The notes beneath the pieces are model-generated. The model was not told where the DNA came from. It saw nothing but the letters and a program-made list of their open reading frames with translations, and made no database searches. A program made the translations under genes and the position numbers. This document shows positions 24,661 to 33,741 of a DNA stretch of 64,000 bases, one piece after another (position 1 is the first letter of the stretch; each line of letters opens with the position of its first letter). Source of the stretch: Anaeromassilibacillus senegalensis (GTDB lineage: Bacteria > Bacillota > Clostridia > Oscillospirales > Acutalibacteraceae); NCBI RefSeq assembly GCF_001261775.1, contig NZ_LN868538.1:1136312-1200311 (forward strand), in the 5' to 3' direction.

Positions 24661-25461
24661 TTACTGCTTACCGGTGCCGAAAACTGTCCCAATCTGCTCG
24701 CCGTCGAAAAGATGGTACAGGTTTTTAGGATTTGCGCCGCTCATCACACAACAGCAGATACTTGCTTCGTTGGCGATTGCCGCCGCGTTCACCTTGGTGC
24801 GCATGCCGCCCGTGCCCCGGTTGGAACCCGTGCCGCCCGCCAGCGCCAGCACCTCCGGCGTCACCTCGCGGATAAACGGGATGCGCTTTGCGCCGGAATC
24901 CGCGCGCGGGTTCGCGTCATACAAGCCGTCGATGTCCGTCAGGATCACCAGCAGATCCGCGCCCACCAGCTTTGCCACGATGGCGGAAAGCGTGTCGTTG
25001 TCGCCGATCTGATTGCCGACCAGCTCGTCGATGGAAACGGTGTCGTTTTCGTTGACCACCGGAACAATCCCCATGCTGATCAATTCCTGAAACGTATTGA
25101 TAACGTTCTGTTTGCTGTGTTCGTTGGAGACGACATCTCCGGTCAGCAGCACCTGCGCCACCATGCAGTTGTATTCCGCGAAGAATTTATCGTACATAAA
25201 CATCAGCTCGCACTGGCCGATCGCCGCCAGCGCCTGCTTTTTCTCCGTCTCCTGCGGTCGTTCGGCCAATCCCAGCTTCCCCACGCCGACGCCGATCGCG
25301 CCCGACGTGACCAGCACGACCTCCCGTCCAGAATTTTGCAAATCGCAGAGCACTTTGCAGAGCGATTCCATACGCCGCAGATTGATCTTTCCATTTTCAT
25401 AGGTCAGCGTGGAAGTTCCCACCTTGACCACGACCCGTTTCGCCTGTGTAATGGCAGACAT
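24661..25461 (-). CDS. proB: Glutamate 5-kinase (short form, no PUA domain)
   Basis: 266 residues. Amino-acid kinase fold: VVVKVGTSTLTYENGK, VLVTSGAIGVGVGKLGL, VPVVNENDTVSIDE, ADLLVILTDIDGLYDANPR and GTGGMRTKVNAAAIA. E. coli ProB has a further ~100-residue C-terminal PUA domain; this one ends after the kinase domain, as in a number of clostridial enzymes. It makes glutamyl-5-phosphate and is the usual point of proline feedback inhibition. It is the first gene of the operon and is preceded by the 127-bp tandem array. Confidence 0.96.
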   Translation of the reverse strand: MSAITQAKRVVVKVGTSTLTYENGKINLRRMESLCKVLCDLQNSGREVVLVTSGAIGVGVGKLGLAERPQETEKKQALAAIGQCELMFMYDKFFAEYNCMVAQVLLTGDVVSNEHSKQNVINTFQELISMGIVPVVNENDTVSIDELVGNQIGDNDTLSAIVAKLVGADLLVILTDIDGLYDANPRADSGAKRIPFIREVTPEVLALAGGTGSNRGTGGMRTKVNAAAIANEASICCCVMSGANPKNLYHLFDGEQIGTVFGTGKQ

Positions 25462-25581
25462 TTTAATGCCCCTCTTTTCCCTGATCGCGTGTGCGTTCGC
25501 ACCGCTTTTCCATACTATATTTCCACACTTTCCGGACAGGCCAATCTTTCCGCCTGCCTGAAAAGGTCGATTATTGTGATG

Positions 25582-26137
25582 ATTTCGCCGTCAGGAGCTT
25601 CACTTCCTCCTACGGCGTGAGGTTATTCAATCGTTCCCTTTCGCCGCTTGGCTTTCGGTGAATTATTTATGTAAATATACCTACTCCTGCCGGAACGATT
25701 CAATGTTCTCTCAGCCGTCGGGAGCTTCGCTTCCGCTTACGGCGTGAGGTTATTCAATCGTTCCCTTTCGCTGCTCGGCTTTCGGTGGATTATTTATGCA
25801 AAAATATCCACTCCAGCCGGAACGATTCAATGTTCTCTCAGCCGTCGGGAGCTTCGCTTCCGCTTACGGCGTGAGGTTATTCAATCGTTCCCTTTCGCTG
25901 CTTGGCTTTCGGTAGATTGTTTATGCAAAAATACCCACTCCTGCCGGAACGATTCAATGTTCTCTCAGCCGTCGGGAGCTTCGCTTCCGCTTACGGCGTG
26001 AGGTTATTCAATCGTTCCCTTTCGCTGCTTGGCTTTCGGTAGATTGTTTATGCAAAAATACCCACTCCTGCCGGAACGATTCAATGTTCTCTCAGCCGTC
26101 GGGAGCTTCGCTTCCGCTTACGGCGTGAGGTTATTAT
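25582..26137. repeat. 127-bp tandem repeat array, about 4.4 copies
   Basis: GGAACGATTCAATGTTC starts at 25692, 25819, 25946 and 26073: exactly 127 bp each time. The half-unit GCCGTCGGGAGCTTCGCTTC...ACGGCGTGAGGTTATT occurs five times, the first one diverged. Each unit can fold into a nested stem: GGAACGATT pairs with AATCGTTCC and GCCGT with ACGGC around a GGAGCTTCGCTTCC hairpin. Adjacent copies near the right end are nearly identical, so the array expanded recently. It fills most of the gap between proB and the antiporter; 26138-26357 holds nothing further that I can identify. Confidence 0.93.
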
Positions 26138-26357
26138 AACATACCACATTAAAAGAAGAAAGTAAAAATTAGCCAGGGCGGCTCCGCTTCTGTCAGGCGA
26201 TCCATGCGGGGAACCCTCCAACGCATTTTATTTGATTGGGGCGCATCTTTACACAACTTTAACCCGTATTTTCCTCCCCGCTCATCTCTTTCACCGGTGT
26301 GGAAATTCTCCTTAAAATTGCCGCGCGCAGTTTACTGAAATTCGTCGAAACATCCCA

Positions 26358-26386
26358 TTGTCACATGCAAGAAATCGGACTATAAT
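26358..26386 (+). promoter_or_regulatory. Sigma-A promoter of the cation/proton antiporter
   Basis: TTGTCA (26358-26363), exactly 17 bp, TATAAT (26381-26386); leader of about 45 bases. Confidence 0.85.
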
Positions 26387-26439
26387 GGGTACTTGTTCAT
26401 TTAAAATTCACAAATCATTGCAGAAAAGAGGCGCAGAAG

Positions 26440-27741
26440 ATGGAAGGATACGGCTTTTTGTTTGACTTGGCTCTCATCCTCCTCAGCACAAAATTCTTCG
26501 GGCTGCTGACCCGAAAATTCAAAATGCCGCAGGTGGTGGGCGCTTTGGCCGCCGGCCTGATCCTGGGACCGGCCATGCTCAACATCCTACAGGAAACAGA
26601 CTTCATCAACAAGCTGTCCGAGGTGGGCGTGATTGTCCTGATGTTCGCTGCCGGTTTGGAAACCGACATCAAGGAATTGAAGCGGACAGGCAAAGCTTCC
26701 TTTATCATCGCGCTGATCGGCGTAATCGTCCCGCTGGGCGGCGGCTTCCTGTTGGCACATTTCTTCAACAACGCCTCCATCGCGGGACCGGACGCAAATC
26801 TCTTTTTACAGAATATCTTCATCGGCATCATTCTGACCGCTACCTCCGTGAGTATTTCCGTGGAAACACTCAAAGAGATGGGCAAATTGAACACCCGCGC
26901 GGGCAACGCGATTCTGGGCGCGGCGATCATCGACGACATTCTGGGCATTGTGGCATTGACCGTGGTCACCAGCCTTGCGGACTCGACCGTGAACCTCTGG
27001 GTGGTCCTGCTCAAGGTGGTATTGTTCTTCGTGGTTGCCATTGCCGCCGGCGTGCTGTTCTACATCCTGTTTAAAAAATACCAGGCGCGCTACAACCGGG
27101 ACATGCGGCGCTTTGTGATTCTGGCGTTTGTTTTCTGCCTGGTGCTCTCCTTCTGTGCGGAGCGTTATTTTGGCGTCGCGGACATCACCGGCGCATTTAT
27201 TGCGGGACTGATTATCTCCAACACGGAACACAGTTCTTACATTGCGGCGCGGTTTGAAACGCTGTCGTACACCTTCCTTTCGCCGGTCTTTTTCGCCAGC
27301 ATCGGCCTGAAGGTGGCCCTTCCGGACATGACCGCCACCATTATTCTGTTCTCCGTACTGCTGGTCGTCGTTGCAGTATTGACCAAGATCATCGGATGCG
27401 GTCTGGGCGCGAAGCTTTGCAAATTCAGCAACCGGGAAAGCATCCAGATCGGCGCGGGCATGGTATCGCGCGGCGAGGTTGCGCTGATCGTGGCAAGCAA
27501 GGGCGCGGCACTGGGACTGATGTCCTCCGTGTTTTTTGGCCCTGTTATCATCATGGTAGTCGTCACGACGATTATCGCGCCCATCCTTTTGAAGATCGCG
27601 TTCCGCAAGGATAAAGACTCCACACCGCCGGATGCACCCGCCGAGGAGCCGCTGGAAAAGAACTATCAGGTTCTTACCGGCGATAATATGGGTTCCCACT
27701 CTGAAATGTACCCAGAGGTTCCCAGCCTGCGTGATCGATAA
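26440..27741 (+). CDS. CPA2-family cation:proton antiporter (Kef/NapA-like)
   Basis: 433 residues with 12-13 hydrophobic segments covering residues 5-395 and a hydrophilic tail. Diagnostic parts are TRKFKMPQVVGALAAGLILG near the N-terminus, VLMFAAGLETD, the ion-binding acidic pair in AAIIDDILGIVALT, ITGAFIAGLII and SPVFFASIGLKV. It lacks a RCK/TrkA-N domain, so it is a bare antiporter exchanging Na+ or K+ for H+ across the cytoplasmic membrane. AAGAGG lies ~10 bases before the ATG. Ion specificity cannot be read from sequence. The coding end runs straight into a type-2 repeat. Confidence 0.92.
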   Translation: MEGYGFLFDLALILLSTKFFGLLTRKFKMPQVVGALAAGLILGPAMLNILQETDFINKLSEVGVIVLMFAAGLETDIKELKRTGKASFIIALIGVIVPLGGGFLLAHFFNNASIAGPDANLFLQNIFIGIILTATSVSISVETLKEMGKLNTRAGNAILGAAIIDDILGIVALTVVTSLADSTVNLWVVLLKVVLFFVVAIAAGVLFYILFKKYQARYNRDMRRFVILAFVFCLVLSFCAERYFGVADITGAFIAGLIISNTEHSSYIAARFETLSYTFLSPVFFASIGLKVALPDMTATIILFSVLLVVVAVLTKIIGCGLGAKLCKFSNRESIQIGAGMVSRGEVALIVASKGAALGLMSSVFFGPVIIMVVVTTIIAPILLKIAFRKDKDSTPPDAPAEEPLEKNYQVLTGDNMGSHSEMYPEVPSLRDR

Positions 27742-28260
27742 AACGTATTTTCCCGCTTTTCTGAAAAGCGGCGGTTTCCAAAGGCGGCGCCTTTGGTCGC
27801 TCCTCGCAAGGAGCGAAACGCTCTTTCTGAGAAGAGCGAGTGGGAACGAGTGATATGGTCGTTTATGAGGCAGGATGCTGCCTCTGGGGCTTTTTTGTTC
27901 CCCGGCTTTCGCCGGGGAACATACGTCGCTTTGAAAAGCGACGGCAAAGACTGTTTACTTTTAAAAAGTAAAACAAATTTTATGAAAGCAATCTTTTTGC
28001 ATCGCAGAAACAATGAGATTCTTTGTTTTTATAAAGCAAAAGAAATTTTGTTGTGCAAACAAATATTTCCCAAAACTTTCATTTCATAACACAACTATTG
28101 CAGATTATTGTATAAACAATCTTATGTTAAAACTCTAATTGCCATTAGCGCTTTACATAAACAACCAGGTAATTCGATTGCACATACAACGTTTATCGCT
28201 TACTCGCTTTTGCAAAAGCGGGAGAAAACCGCTGGTTTGCCCTCATGTCGGGCGGGCACT
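27742..28260. repeat. Type-2 dispersed repeat, inverted copy
   Basis: Reads as the reverse complement of 3000-3520: CCGCTTTTctgAAAAGCGG, GCTCCTtgcgAGGAGC, GAGTGGGAACGAGTGATATG, CCCCGGctttcGCCGGGG, GTCGCTTTtgaAAAGCGAC, then AT-rich DNA and TTTTGCAAAAGCGGGAGAAAACC. Stem arms again differ from other copies while pairing is kept. Confidence 0.82.
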
Positions 28261-28440
28261 TCCTTTCCGTCTTGTCGAAAAGGAAGCAAAGACCGCGAAA
28301 GGGGGGCGCGAGAGTGGGCTCCGGGTGACTTCGACTCACGCCCCCCTTACAACCCCCGGTATCCTCATATGCCTGAGTTGCTCAGGGAGGGCGGTGTGCT
28401 CTTCATTGCCGGCGGAGCTTGGGCCTTTTGATTTTTAATT
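28261..28440. repeat. Type-1 dispersed repeat copy
   Basis: GAGTGGGCTCCGGGTGACTT, CCCCCGGTATCCTCATATGC and TGTGCTCTTCATTGCCGGCG match the inverted forms at 12240-12310 and 53760-53860. Confidence 0.75.
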
Positions 28441-28489
28441 TGGCATTCATACGGTTGTCAGCTGAGAGAATATAAAGAAAATAGATATT

Positions 28490-28605
28490 TTCTATTGCAT
28501 TAAGAAAATCATCAGATTTTCCACTTCTAAACGTATCAAAAAATTCTTTTCTATCAGGCCAACCAGGAAAGCGCTCAGGAACTGAGAAGACACAACTATT
28601 AAATA
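28490..28605. repeat. Type-3 dispersed repeat, copy 2
   Basis: AAGAAAATCATCAGATTTTC, CACTTCTAAACG and GGAAAGCGCTCAGGAACTGA match 5471-5584. The remaining gap to 28716 is AT-rich and holds the promoter region of the next gene. Confidence 0.6.
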
Positions 28606-28716
28606 ATCCGCTATACGATATTTAACCTCGCATTTTCATAAAAATACCGCTTTGTATATCGCACAATAGGCAGTCCTATGGTGTAAAATATACCCATACA
28701 GCAAAGGGGAAATTGT

Positions 28717-29052
28717 ATGGGTATTTTAGACCGGCGGTTCGATAAAAAAGAATCCAAATTGAAACGAAATTACGAAATCGATGACACCCTCTACCAGCGG
28801 TTGCAGGAGCAGGCGCGCCTTTACGACGCGACTCTGACCGACCTGATCAACGTCTGTATTCAGCAGTTGATCGAAACGGAAAACATCACCCTTTTTGAAC
28901 AGGCGCGTCACGACGCGTCCTCCACTCACTCTCTGTCGATACGCGAAAGCAATCTTTCGGGGCTGGAAAATCTAAAGGATCGTTTTGGGGTGAGTATCTA
29001 TAAATTGGTCAATATTGCTATCAAAAACGTGCTGGACGAATTGGAGCCATAA
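28717..29052 (+). CDS. Tandem ribbon-helix-helix-like protein
   Basis: 111 residues with two successive beta-helix-helix patterns: KLKRNYEIDDTLYQRLQEQA plus DATLTDLINVCIQQLIE (residues ~15-53), and THSLSIRESNLSGLENLKDR plus FGVSIYKLVNIAIKNVLDEL (~69-109). RHH proteins normally dimerise to bind DNA; here two modules in one chain could form a pseudo-dimer. AAGGGGAAA lies just before the ATG. It is monocistronic, with no toxin gene. Product assignment is by pattern only. Confidence 0.7.
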   Translation: MGILDRRFDKKESKLKRNYEIDDTLYQRLQEQARLYDATLTDLINVCIQQLIETENITLFEQARHDASSTHSLSIRESNLSGLENLKDRFGVSIYKLVNIAIKNVLDELEP

Positions 29053-29098
29053 AACAGGCTTTCTGTATTCCCCCGTTGCCGACTCGATGTACATACAA

Positions 29099-29134
29099 AA
29101 AGGCCGTTGCAGTTTGTAGACTGCAACGGCCTTA
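29099..29134 (+). terminator. Rho-independent terminator of the tandem RHH gene
   Basis: AAGGCCGTTGCAGT/ACTGCAACGGCCTT, a 14-bp perfect stem, then AATTT. Confidence 0.8.
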
Positions 29135-29149
29135 ATTTACACGGCAACA

Positions 29150-29335
29150 TAAAGGGTTATAAAGAACTTTATCACTCGTTCCCACTCGCTCTTCTCAGAA
29201 AGAGAGTTCCGCTCTCTGCGGAGAGCGGCAAAGGGCTCTGCCCTTTGATCCTGCCGCTTTTCAGAAAAGCGGAAAAACGCGTTTTAGTCACTTATTCTCG
29301 CCACAGGTGCGATCTGACCGAAGGGCCCGCTTCTC
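29150..29335. repeat. Type-2 dispersed repeat, short copy
   Basis: Has the stem-loop part only: TATCACTCGTTCCCACTCGC, GCTCTCtgcgGAGAGC, AAGGGctctgCCCTT, CCGCTTTTcagAAAAGCGG and the terminal CTCGCCACAGGTGCG module. The GCTCTC/GAGAGC arms are a third sequence variant of that stem. Confidence 0.78.
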
Positions 29336-29349
29336 AATATGAAAAGCAA

Positions 29350-30339
29350 CTACTTTCCCACCAGCTCAAACAGCAGTTCCGTCTCGCCGTCCGGCAACGC
29401 CGCCGCGCCGGTTGCATCCGCCTCGATCACGTACATCGTCTCCGGGTCTGCCAGCGCATATGCTTCACTGTCAAATTCCTGCAAGTCCGGACGAATCCAT
29501 ACCTCGCCGGGGAGGATATACGACAGTGTACGCTTTGCCGCCGCGCGATACAGCACCGAACCATCTGCATCCTTATATACATAACTGACCGGCAGGTCCC
29601 GCACCGTGACCGTTTCCGCCGGACTGCTTTCCGTTTGAACTGCATTTGCCACAATATTCGCGTGGAAATGTTGGCCAAAGAGCTTGTCCTGCATAGTCTC
29701 CGGCAGCCGCGCCGCCAAAATGTAGTCCCGTGTTTCCCCCGCCGCCAGCGCCTGCGGCAATGTGTAGCTGATGGATTTTCCCTCTTCCCACAGCGCAACC
29801 GCCTGCCCGTTCTGCTCCACGGGCTTTAGGGAACCGTCCGTCTCACAGGTATACAGCAGAATCTGGATATCGTCCCGCAGGGCGTTCTGACAGTCCACCC
29901 GTTCCGGCTCGCCGAGCATCAGGCCGCCCGCGCCGTTGTCCTGAAAGTTTAAAACCTGATCGCCGTACGGGGATGCGCCGGAATCCGTGTCCGCCACCTG
30001 CTCCTCGATGGACAGCGTCACAAAGCTCGCCAGCGAACCCGCGCTGTAAACCTGAACCGGCTGGAACCAGCAGGATTCCTCTTCGGCCGGCTGGTTCCCC
30101 TGCTCCGCCCAGCGTTCTTCCAGCTGTTCCTCTGTCAGCGGGCGCAATCCGGAAAAATGCAGACCCTGTCCCACCTGCGTTCCATCCGGCGTGAGCACCA
30201 AGTCTAACGTTCCTGCTTCAAACACCGCATCCACACGAACGGTATCGGAAAGCCACGCAAATGTGCTGCCCGCCGCAAGGGCCAGCACAATAAAAAGGGA
30301 ACACGCCGAGAGAAGCAATCGTCTGGATGTTCTGCCCAT
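29350..30339 (-). CDS. SipW-type (TasA/camelysin-like) secreted protein with C-terminal MucBP-like region
   Basis: 329 residues. The N-terminus MGRTSRRLLLSACSL...AGSTFAWLSDTVRVDAVFEAG has the SipW-dependent signal form (a hydrophobic core ending in T-x-AWxSD), so cleavage by a SipW-type peptidase is expected. Residues ~35-225 resemble the camelysin/TasA fold (AGTLDLVLTPDG, WFQPVQVYSAGSLASFVTLSI, LPETMQDKLFGQHFHANIVA). Residues ~240-325 look like a MucBP-type adhesion module (LPVSYVYKDADGSVLYRAAA). It could be a matrix fibre or surface protein. It is related to the larger protein at 46929-49145, though the two genes are 17 kb apart. Confidence 0.78.
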   Translation of the reverse strand: MGRTSRRLLLSACSLFIVLALAAGSTFAWLSDTVRVDAVFEAGTLDLVLTPDGTQVGQGLHFSGLRPLTEEQLEERWAEQGNQPAEEESCWFQPVQVYSAGSLASFVTLSIEEQVADTDSGASPYGDQVLNFQDNGAGGLMLGEPERVDCQNALRDDIQILLYTCETDGSLKPVEQNGQAVALWEEGKSISYTLPQALAAGETRDYILAARLPETMQDKLFGQHFHANIVANAVQTESSPAETVTVRDLPVSYVYKDADGSVLYRAAAKRTLSYILPGEVWIRPDLQEFDSEAYALADPETMYVIEADATGAAALPDGETELLFELVGK

Positions 30340-30686
30340 TTGTCCTCACGCTTCTTCCTCTGTGATATGCTACCATATTATGGGCCAATATTCCATTATA
30401 TTATACAGTATTTGGTACTCTATACACAAGCCTTCCCACGAAATATACATAAAAAAACTGTATTTTCCTGCTCTCCTTCAGGAATCTGTGAAACACCGTT
30501 GCTTTTTTCTATCGCAAAAGATGTTTTTTCTGCTGCGTGAAGTGAAACCAGAACATTTTTGTATGCAAAATGCCTGAACTACTGCAATGCGCGTGAATCG
30601 GGCGCAAATGCCAACGCAAGTTGCTGGAAAAAGGAGCCGTTTTCCCCTATAATTACAATCAAAACACAGGGGAGGAAGATGCTAAA
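30340..30686. other. Divergent intergenic region, promoters only
   Basis: AT-rich DNA between two divergent genes. I see TATAAT at 30650-30655 for the XRE gene but no convincing -35, and several TATTATAC strings for the SipW-type gene. No ORF or repeat is supported. Confidence 0.4.
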
Positions 30687-31202
30687 ATGGGTATCGGAGA
30701 AAAAATTCAAAAACTGCGCAAAGCCGCCGGGTGGACACAGGAACAATTGGCGGACAAACTGGACGTGTCCCGGCAGACGGTCTCAAAGTGGGAGCTGGAA
30801 ACCTGTATGCCGGATCTGGACAAGGTGGTCCTGATCAGCCGGATTTTCGGCGTCTCAATGGACGAGCTGGTCCGGGAAGAAGGCGAGCCCGCGCCGGTTG
30901 ATTCCGAAAAAATGACGATTGAAGACATTGTCAGAATGAACAGCCACAACCGGAGGATGATCTTTTTAGCCGCGAGCGCCGCGGCATTCCTCCTTATCGG
31001 GATCATCGCTTTTTTTGTGATCTCCATCATGGACAGCGCGCTGGTCAGCCTGGAATATATGCTGTACCGGTACATCGCGGTTGGGGAATATGCCTATGCG
31101 CCCGCCGACTATTCCGAGGCCTATGTGGCCGCAGCCGTTTGCGGAATCATCGGCGTGGTCTTATTGGGTGTTTATATGATCCGGCAGAAGAAGGCTTCCT
31201 GA
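30687..31202 (+). CDS. Membrane-anchored XRE-family regulator
   Basis: 171 residues. Residues 1-65 are a helix-turn-helix domain (KIQKLRKAAGWTQEQLADKL, VSRQTVSKWELETCMPDLDK, FGVSMDELVREEGE). Two hydrophobic segments follow at about 92-115 and 150-168, so the DNA-binding part would sit on the inner face of the membrane. This layout is common in Firmicutes and often senses envelope or antibiotic stress. The start at 30687 follows GGGGAGGA; the earlier frame start at 30621 has none. It is a single gene ended by a strong hairpin. Confidence 0.85.
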   Translation: MGIGEKIQKLRKAAGWTQEQLADKLDVSRQTVSKWELETCMPDLDKVVLISRIFGVSMDELVREEGEPAPVDSEKMTIEDIVRMNSHNRRMIFLAASAAAFLLIGIIAFFVISIMDSALVSLEYMLYRYIAVGEYAYAPADYSEAYVAAAVCGIIGVVLLGVYMIRQKKAS

Positions 31203-31244
31203 CTCTGTCAACGGAAAAGAAACCAAAGCCACAAAACAAGGCCG

Positions 31245-31292
31245 AAGCCGAACGACTCCCCCCGCCAAAGGCAGGGGGAGTCGTTCGGCTTG
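31245..31292. terminator. Large bidirectional terminator between XRE gene and pnp
   Basis: AAGCCGAACGACTCCCCC/GGGGGAGTCGTTCGGCTT, an 18-bp perfect stem with the loop CGCCAAAGGCA, between convergent genes. A similar GATCCCCC/GGGGGATC hairpin is at 56006-56040. Confidence 0.85.
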
Positions 31293-31300
31293 CTCATATT

Positions 31301-33565
31301 TTATGCGAAATGTGCACTGTGAATCAGCCCATTCCGCCTGTTTTCATTACTCCGGCTTCTTGTTGGTGTTGGCGATGAACCCATTGCTGGCGCGCGGACG
31401 ATCGTCACGGCGATCATCGCGGCGGGGGAAACGTCCGCCGTCGCGGCGCTCCGGGCCCGTCTCTTCTTCCCCTCCCGATGTGGCTCAGAGACCGGGGGCT
31501 CTCCTTCTGTGCGGGGCGTTCTTTTGATCTCCAGGACCTTGACCATGACCTCGTCGCCCACGTTGACCACGTCGGTGACCTTTTCGGTGCGCTTGACGTC
31601 CAGACGGGAGATGTGCACCAGGCCCTCTTTGCCGGGCGCGATTTCCACAAATGCGCCGAAGTCCATGATGCGGGTGACCTTGCCGTTGTAGAACGCACCC
31701 GGCTCCGGATCGTTGACAATGGTCTCGACAATCGTCAGCGCGCGCTGGCAGTTGTCCTTATCCAGACCGGAAATATAGACATGGCCGTCCTCTTCAACGT
31801 CCATCTTGACGTTGCACTCGGCGCAGATCTTCTGGATGACCTTGCCGCCGGAACCGATAACCTCACGGATCTTATCCACCGGGATCACAGTGCCCATCAT
31901 CTTCGGCGCGTACTGAGACAGCTCCGTGCGCGGCTCCGCGATGCACTTGCCCATGACTTCGTCAAGGATGTAGTTGCGCGCCTTGTGGGTCTTCTCCAGC
32001 GCCTCTTTGACCATTTCCGGGGTCAGACCGCTGATCTTCAGGTCCATCTGGATGGCGGTGATGCCCTCCTTGGTGCCGGCAACCTTAAAGTCCATATCGC
32101 CGAAGAAGTCCTCCAGGCCCTGAATATCGACCATGGTCATCCAGCGCTCGCCCTCGGTGATCAGGCCGCAGGAGATACCCGCGACTGGCGCCTTAATCGG
32201 CACGCCCGCGGCCATCAATGCCAGCGTGGAGCCGCAGATGGACGCCTGAGAGGTGGAACCGTTGGAGGAAAGCACCTCGGACACCAGACGATAGGCGTAC
32301 GGGAACTCCTCTACCGGCGGGATGACCGGAACCAGCGCGCGCTCCGCCAGAGCGCCGTGGCCGATCTCGCGGCGGCCGGGGCCGCGGCTGGGCTTCGTCT
32401 CGCCCACGGAATAGGATGGGAAATTATACTGATGGATATACCGTTTAAATTCCTCTTCGTCGATGCCATCGAGCATCTGCTGGTCGCTGACCGGGCCGAG
32501 CGTCGCGACGGTGAGCACCTGCGTCTGACCGCGGGTGAACATACCGGAACCGTGCACGCGGGGCAGCAGGTCAATCTGTGCGTCCAGCGGGCGCATGTCG
32601 TCCATCTTTCTGCCGTCGACGCGCTTCTGCTCGTCCAGCAGCCAGCGGCGCACCACATACTTCTGGGTGCGGTACATGCACTCGTCGATCTTCGCGGCCT
32701 GATCCGGATAAATCTCGTCGAACTTCTCGTGGACCTTCTCATAGACGGGCTTCAAACGCTCGTCGCGGACGTTCTTGTCGTCGGTATCGAGCGCCTGCTT
32801 GACGTCCTCCATCGCGAATTCCTTGACGGCGGCAAGCATCTCCTCGTCCGGCTCGTTGCTCGGATAGCTGAACTTCTCCTTGCCGATCTCCGCCTGAATG
32901 CCCTTGATGAACTCGATAATCTTCTGGTTGGCCTCGTGGCCCGCCATGATGGCGTTGTACATCTCCTCGTCGGTCACGATGTCCGCGCCCGCCTCGATCA
33001 TGGCAATGCGGGAATCGGTGGACGCGACGGTGACCGCCATGCGGCTCTTTTCACGCTGCTCCGCGGTCGGGTTGATCACGAATTCGCCGTCCACCATGCC
33101 GACGGAAACACCGGAAATCGGGCCGTTCCACGGAATGTCGGAAATGGTCAGCGCAATGGAGGTGCCGACCATCGCGGCGATCTCCGGTGCGCAATCATGG
33201 TCCACGCTCATCACGGTGCAGACAACGGAAACGTCGTTGCGCATGTCCTTCGGGAACAGCGGGCGGATCGGGCGGTCGATCACGCGGGAAGTCAGAATCG
33301 CCTTATCGCTGGGGCGGCCTTCTCTTTTAAGGAAGGAGCCGGGGATTTTACCCACGGAATAGAGCTTCTCCTCAAAGTCGACGGAGAGCGGGAAAAAGTC
33401 CACGCCCTCGCGGGGCTTGGCGGATGCGGTCACGGCCACATGCACCACGGTCTCGCCGTAGCGGACCAGACACGCGCCGTTGGCGAGCTGCGCCATTTTG
33501 CCGGTCTCGATAACCAGCGGGCGGCCTGCAAAATCGGTTGTAAAGGTCTTGAAGTTTTCAAACAT
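31301..33565 (-). CDS. pnp: Polyribonucleotide nucleotidyltransferase (PNPase), C-terminal tail frameshifted
   Basis: Residues 1-690 are an ordinary PNPase: two RNase PH domains with the helical linker between (MFENFKTFTTDFAGRPLVIE; FTRGQTQVLTVATLG; FPSYSVGETKPSRGPGRREI; DFFGDMDFKVAGTKEGITAI), a KH domain (IREVIGSGGKVIQKICAECN) and an S1 domain (GKVTRIMDFGAFVEIAPGKE). After VMVKVLEI the frame turns into basic, unlikely sequence. The expected tail, rich in R/D/G and ending GFIANTNKKPE, is found in another frame and stops at 31347. So one or two small indels lie around 31470-31530. PNPase degrades mRNA 3'-to-5' and the core is intact. AGGAGG precedes the ATG at 33565. Confidence 0.9.
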   Translation of the reverse strand: MFENFKTFTTDFAGRPLVIETGKMAQLANGACLVRYGETVVHVAVTASAKPREGVDFFPLSVDFEEKLYSVGKIPGSFLKREGRPSDKAILTSRVIDRPIRPLFPKDMRNDVSVVCTVMSVDHDCAPEIAAMVGTSIALTISDIPWNGPISGVSVGMVDGEFVINPTAEQREKSRMAVTVASTDSRIAMIEAGADIVTDEEMYNAIMAGHEANQKIIEFIKGIQAEIGKEKFSYPSNEPDEEMLAAVKEFAMEDVKQALDTDDKNVRDERLKPVYEKVHEKFDEIYPDQAAKIDECMYRTQKYVVRRWLLDEQKRVDGRKMDDMRPLDAQIDLLPRVHGSGMFTRGQTQVLTVATLGPVSDQQMLDGIDEEEFKRYIHQYNFPSYSVGETKPSRGPGRREIGHGALAERALVPVIPPVEEFPYAYRLVSEVLSSNGSTSQASICGSTLALMAAGVPIKAPVAGISCGLITEGERWMTMVDIQGLEDFFGDMDFKVAGTKEGITAIQMDLKISGLTPEMVKEALEKTHKARNYILDEVMGKCIAEPRTELSQYAPKMMGTVIPVDKIREVIGSGGKVIQKICAECNVKMDVEEDGHVYISGLDKDNCQRALTIVETIVNDPEPGAFYNGKVTRIMDFGAFVEIAPGKEGLVHISRLDVKRTEKVTDVVNVGDEVMVKVLEIKRTPRTEGEPPVSEPHREGKKRRARSAATADVSPAAMIAVTIVRAPAMGSSPTPTRSRSNENRRNGLIHSAHFA

Positions 33566-33701
33566 GCTGTTTCCTCCTGTTTCGGTTTTGTTTGGGAGGG
33601 CGGAGGAAACAGGTTTAGCAATGAAACCAGCCCCGCGTTCGCGCGGCGTTCGTTTCACGGCTAAGTCCCGGTCCCCCATGCCTCCATCTGAACGCATAGA
33701 A

Positions 33702-33728
33702 GGGCAGACAGCGCGAAGCTGCCTGCCC
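33702..33728. terminator. Hairpin between rpsO and pnp
   Basis: GGGCAGACAGC/GCTGCCTGCCC with loop GCGAA-like, 15 bp after rpsO. It may be a partial terminator and processing site, as is usual between these two genes. Confidence 0.6.
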
Positions 33729-33741
33729 AACCAGCAATTTC

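Noticed and set aside
25582..26137. CRISPR array
   Set aside because: The whole 127-bp unit repeats without unique spacers and there are no cas genes.
31478..33664. 728-aa plus-strand ORF opposite pnp
   Set aside because: A shadow of the GC-rich pnp coding sequence; low-complexity His/Asp/Arg-rich translation and no homology.
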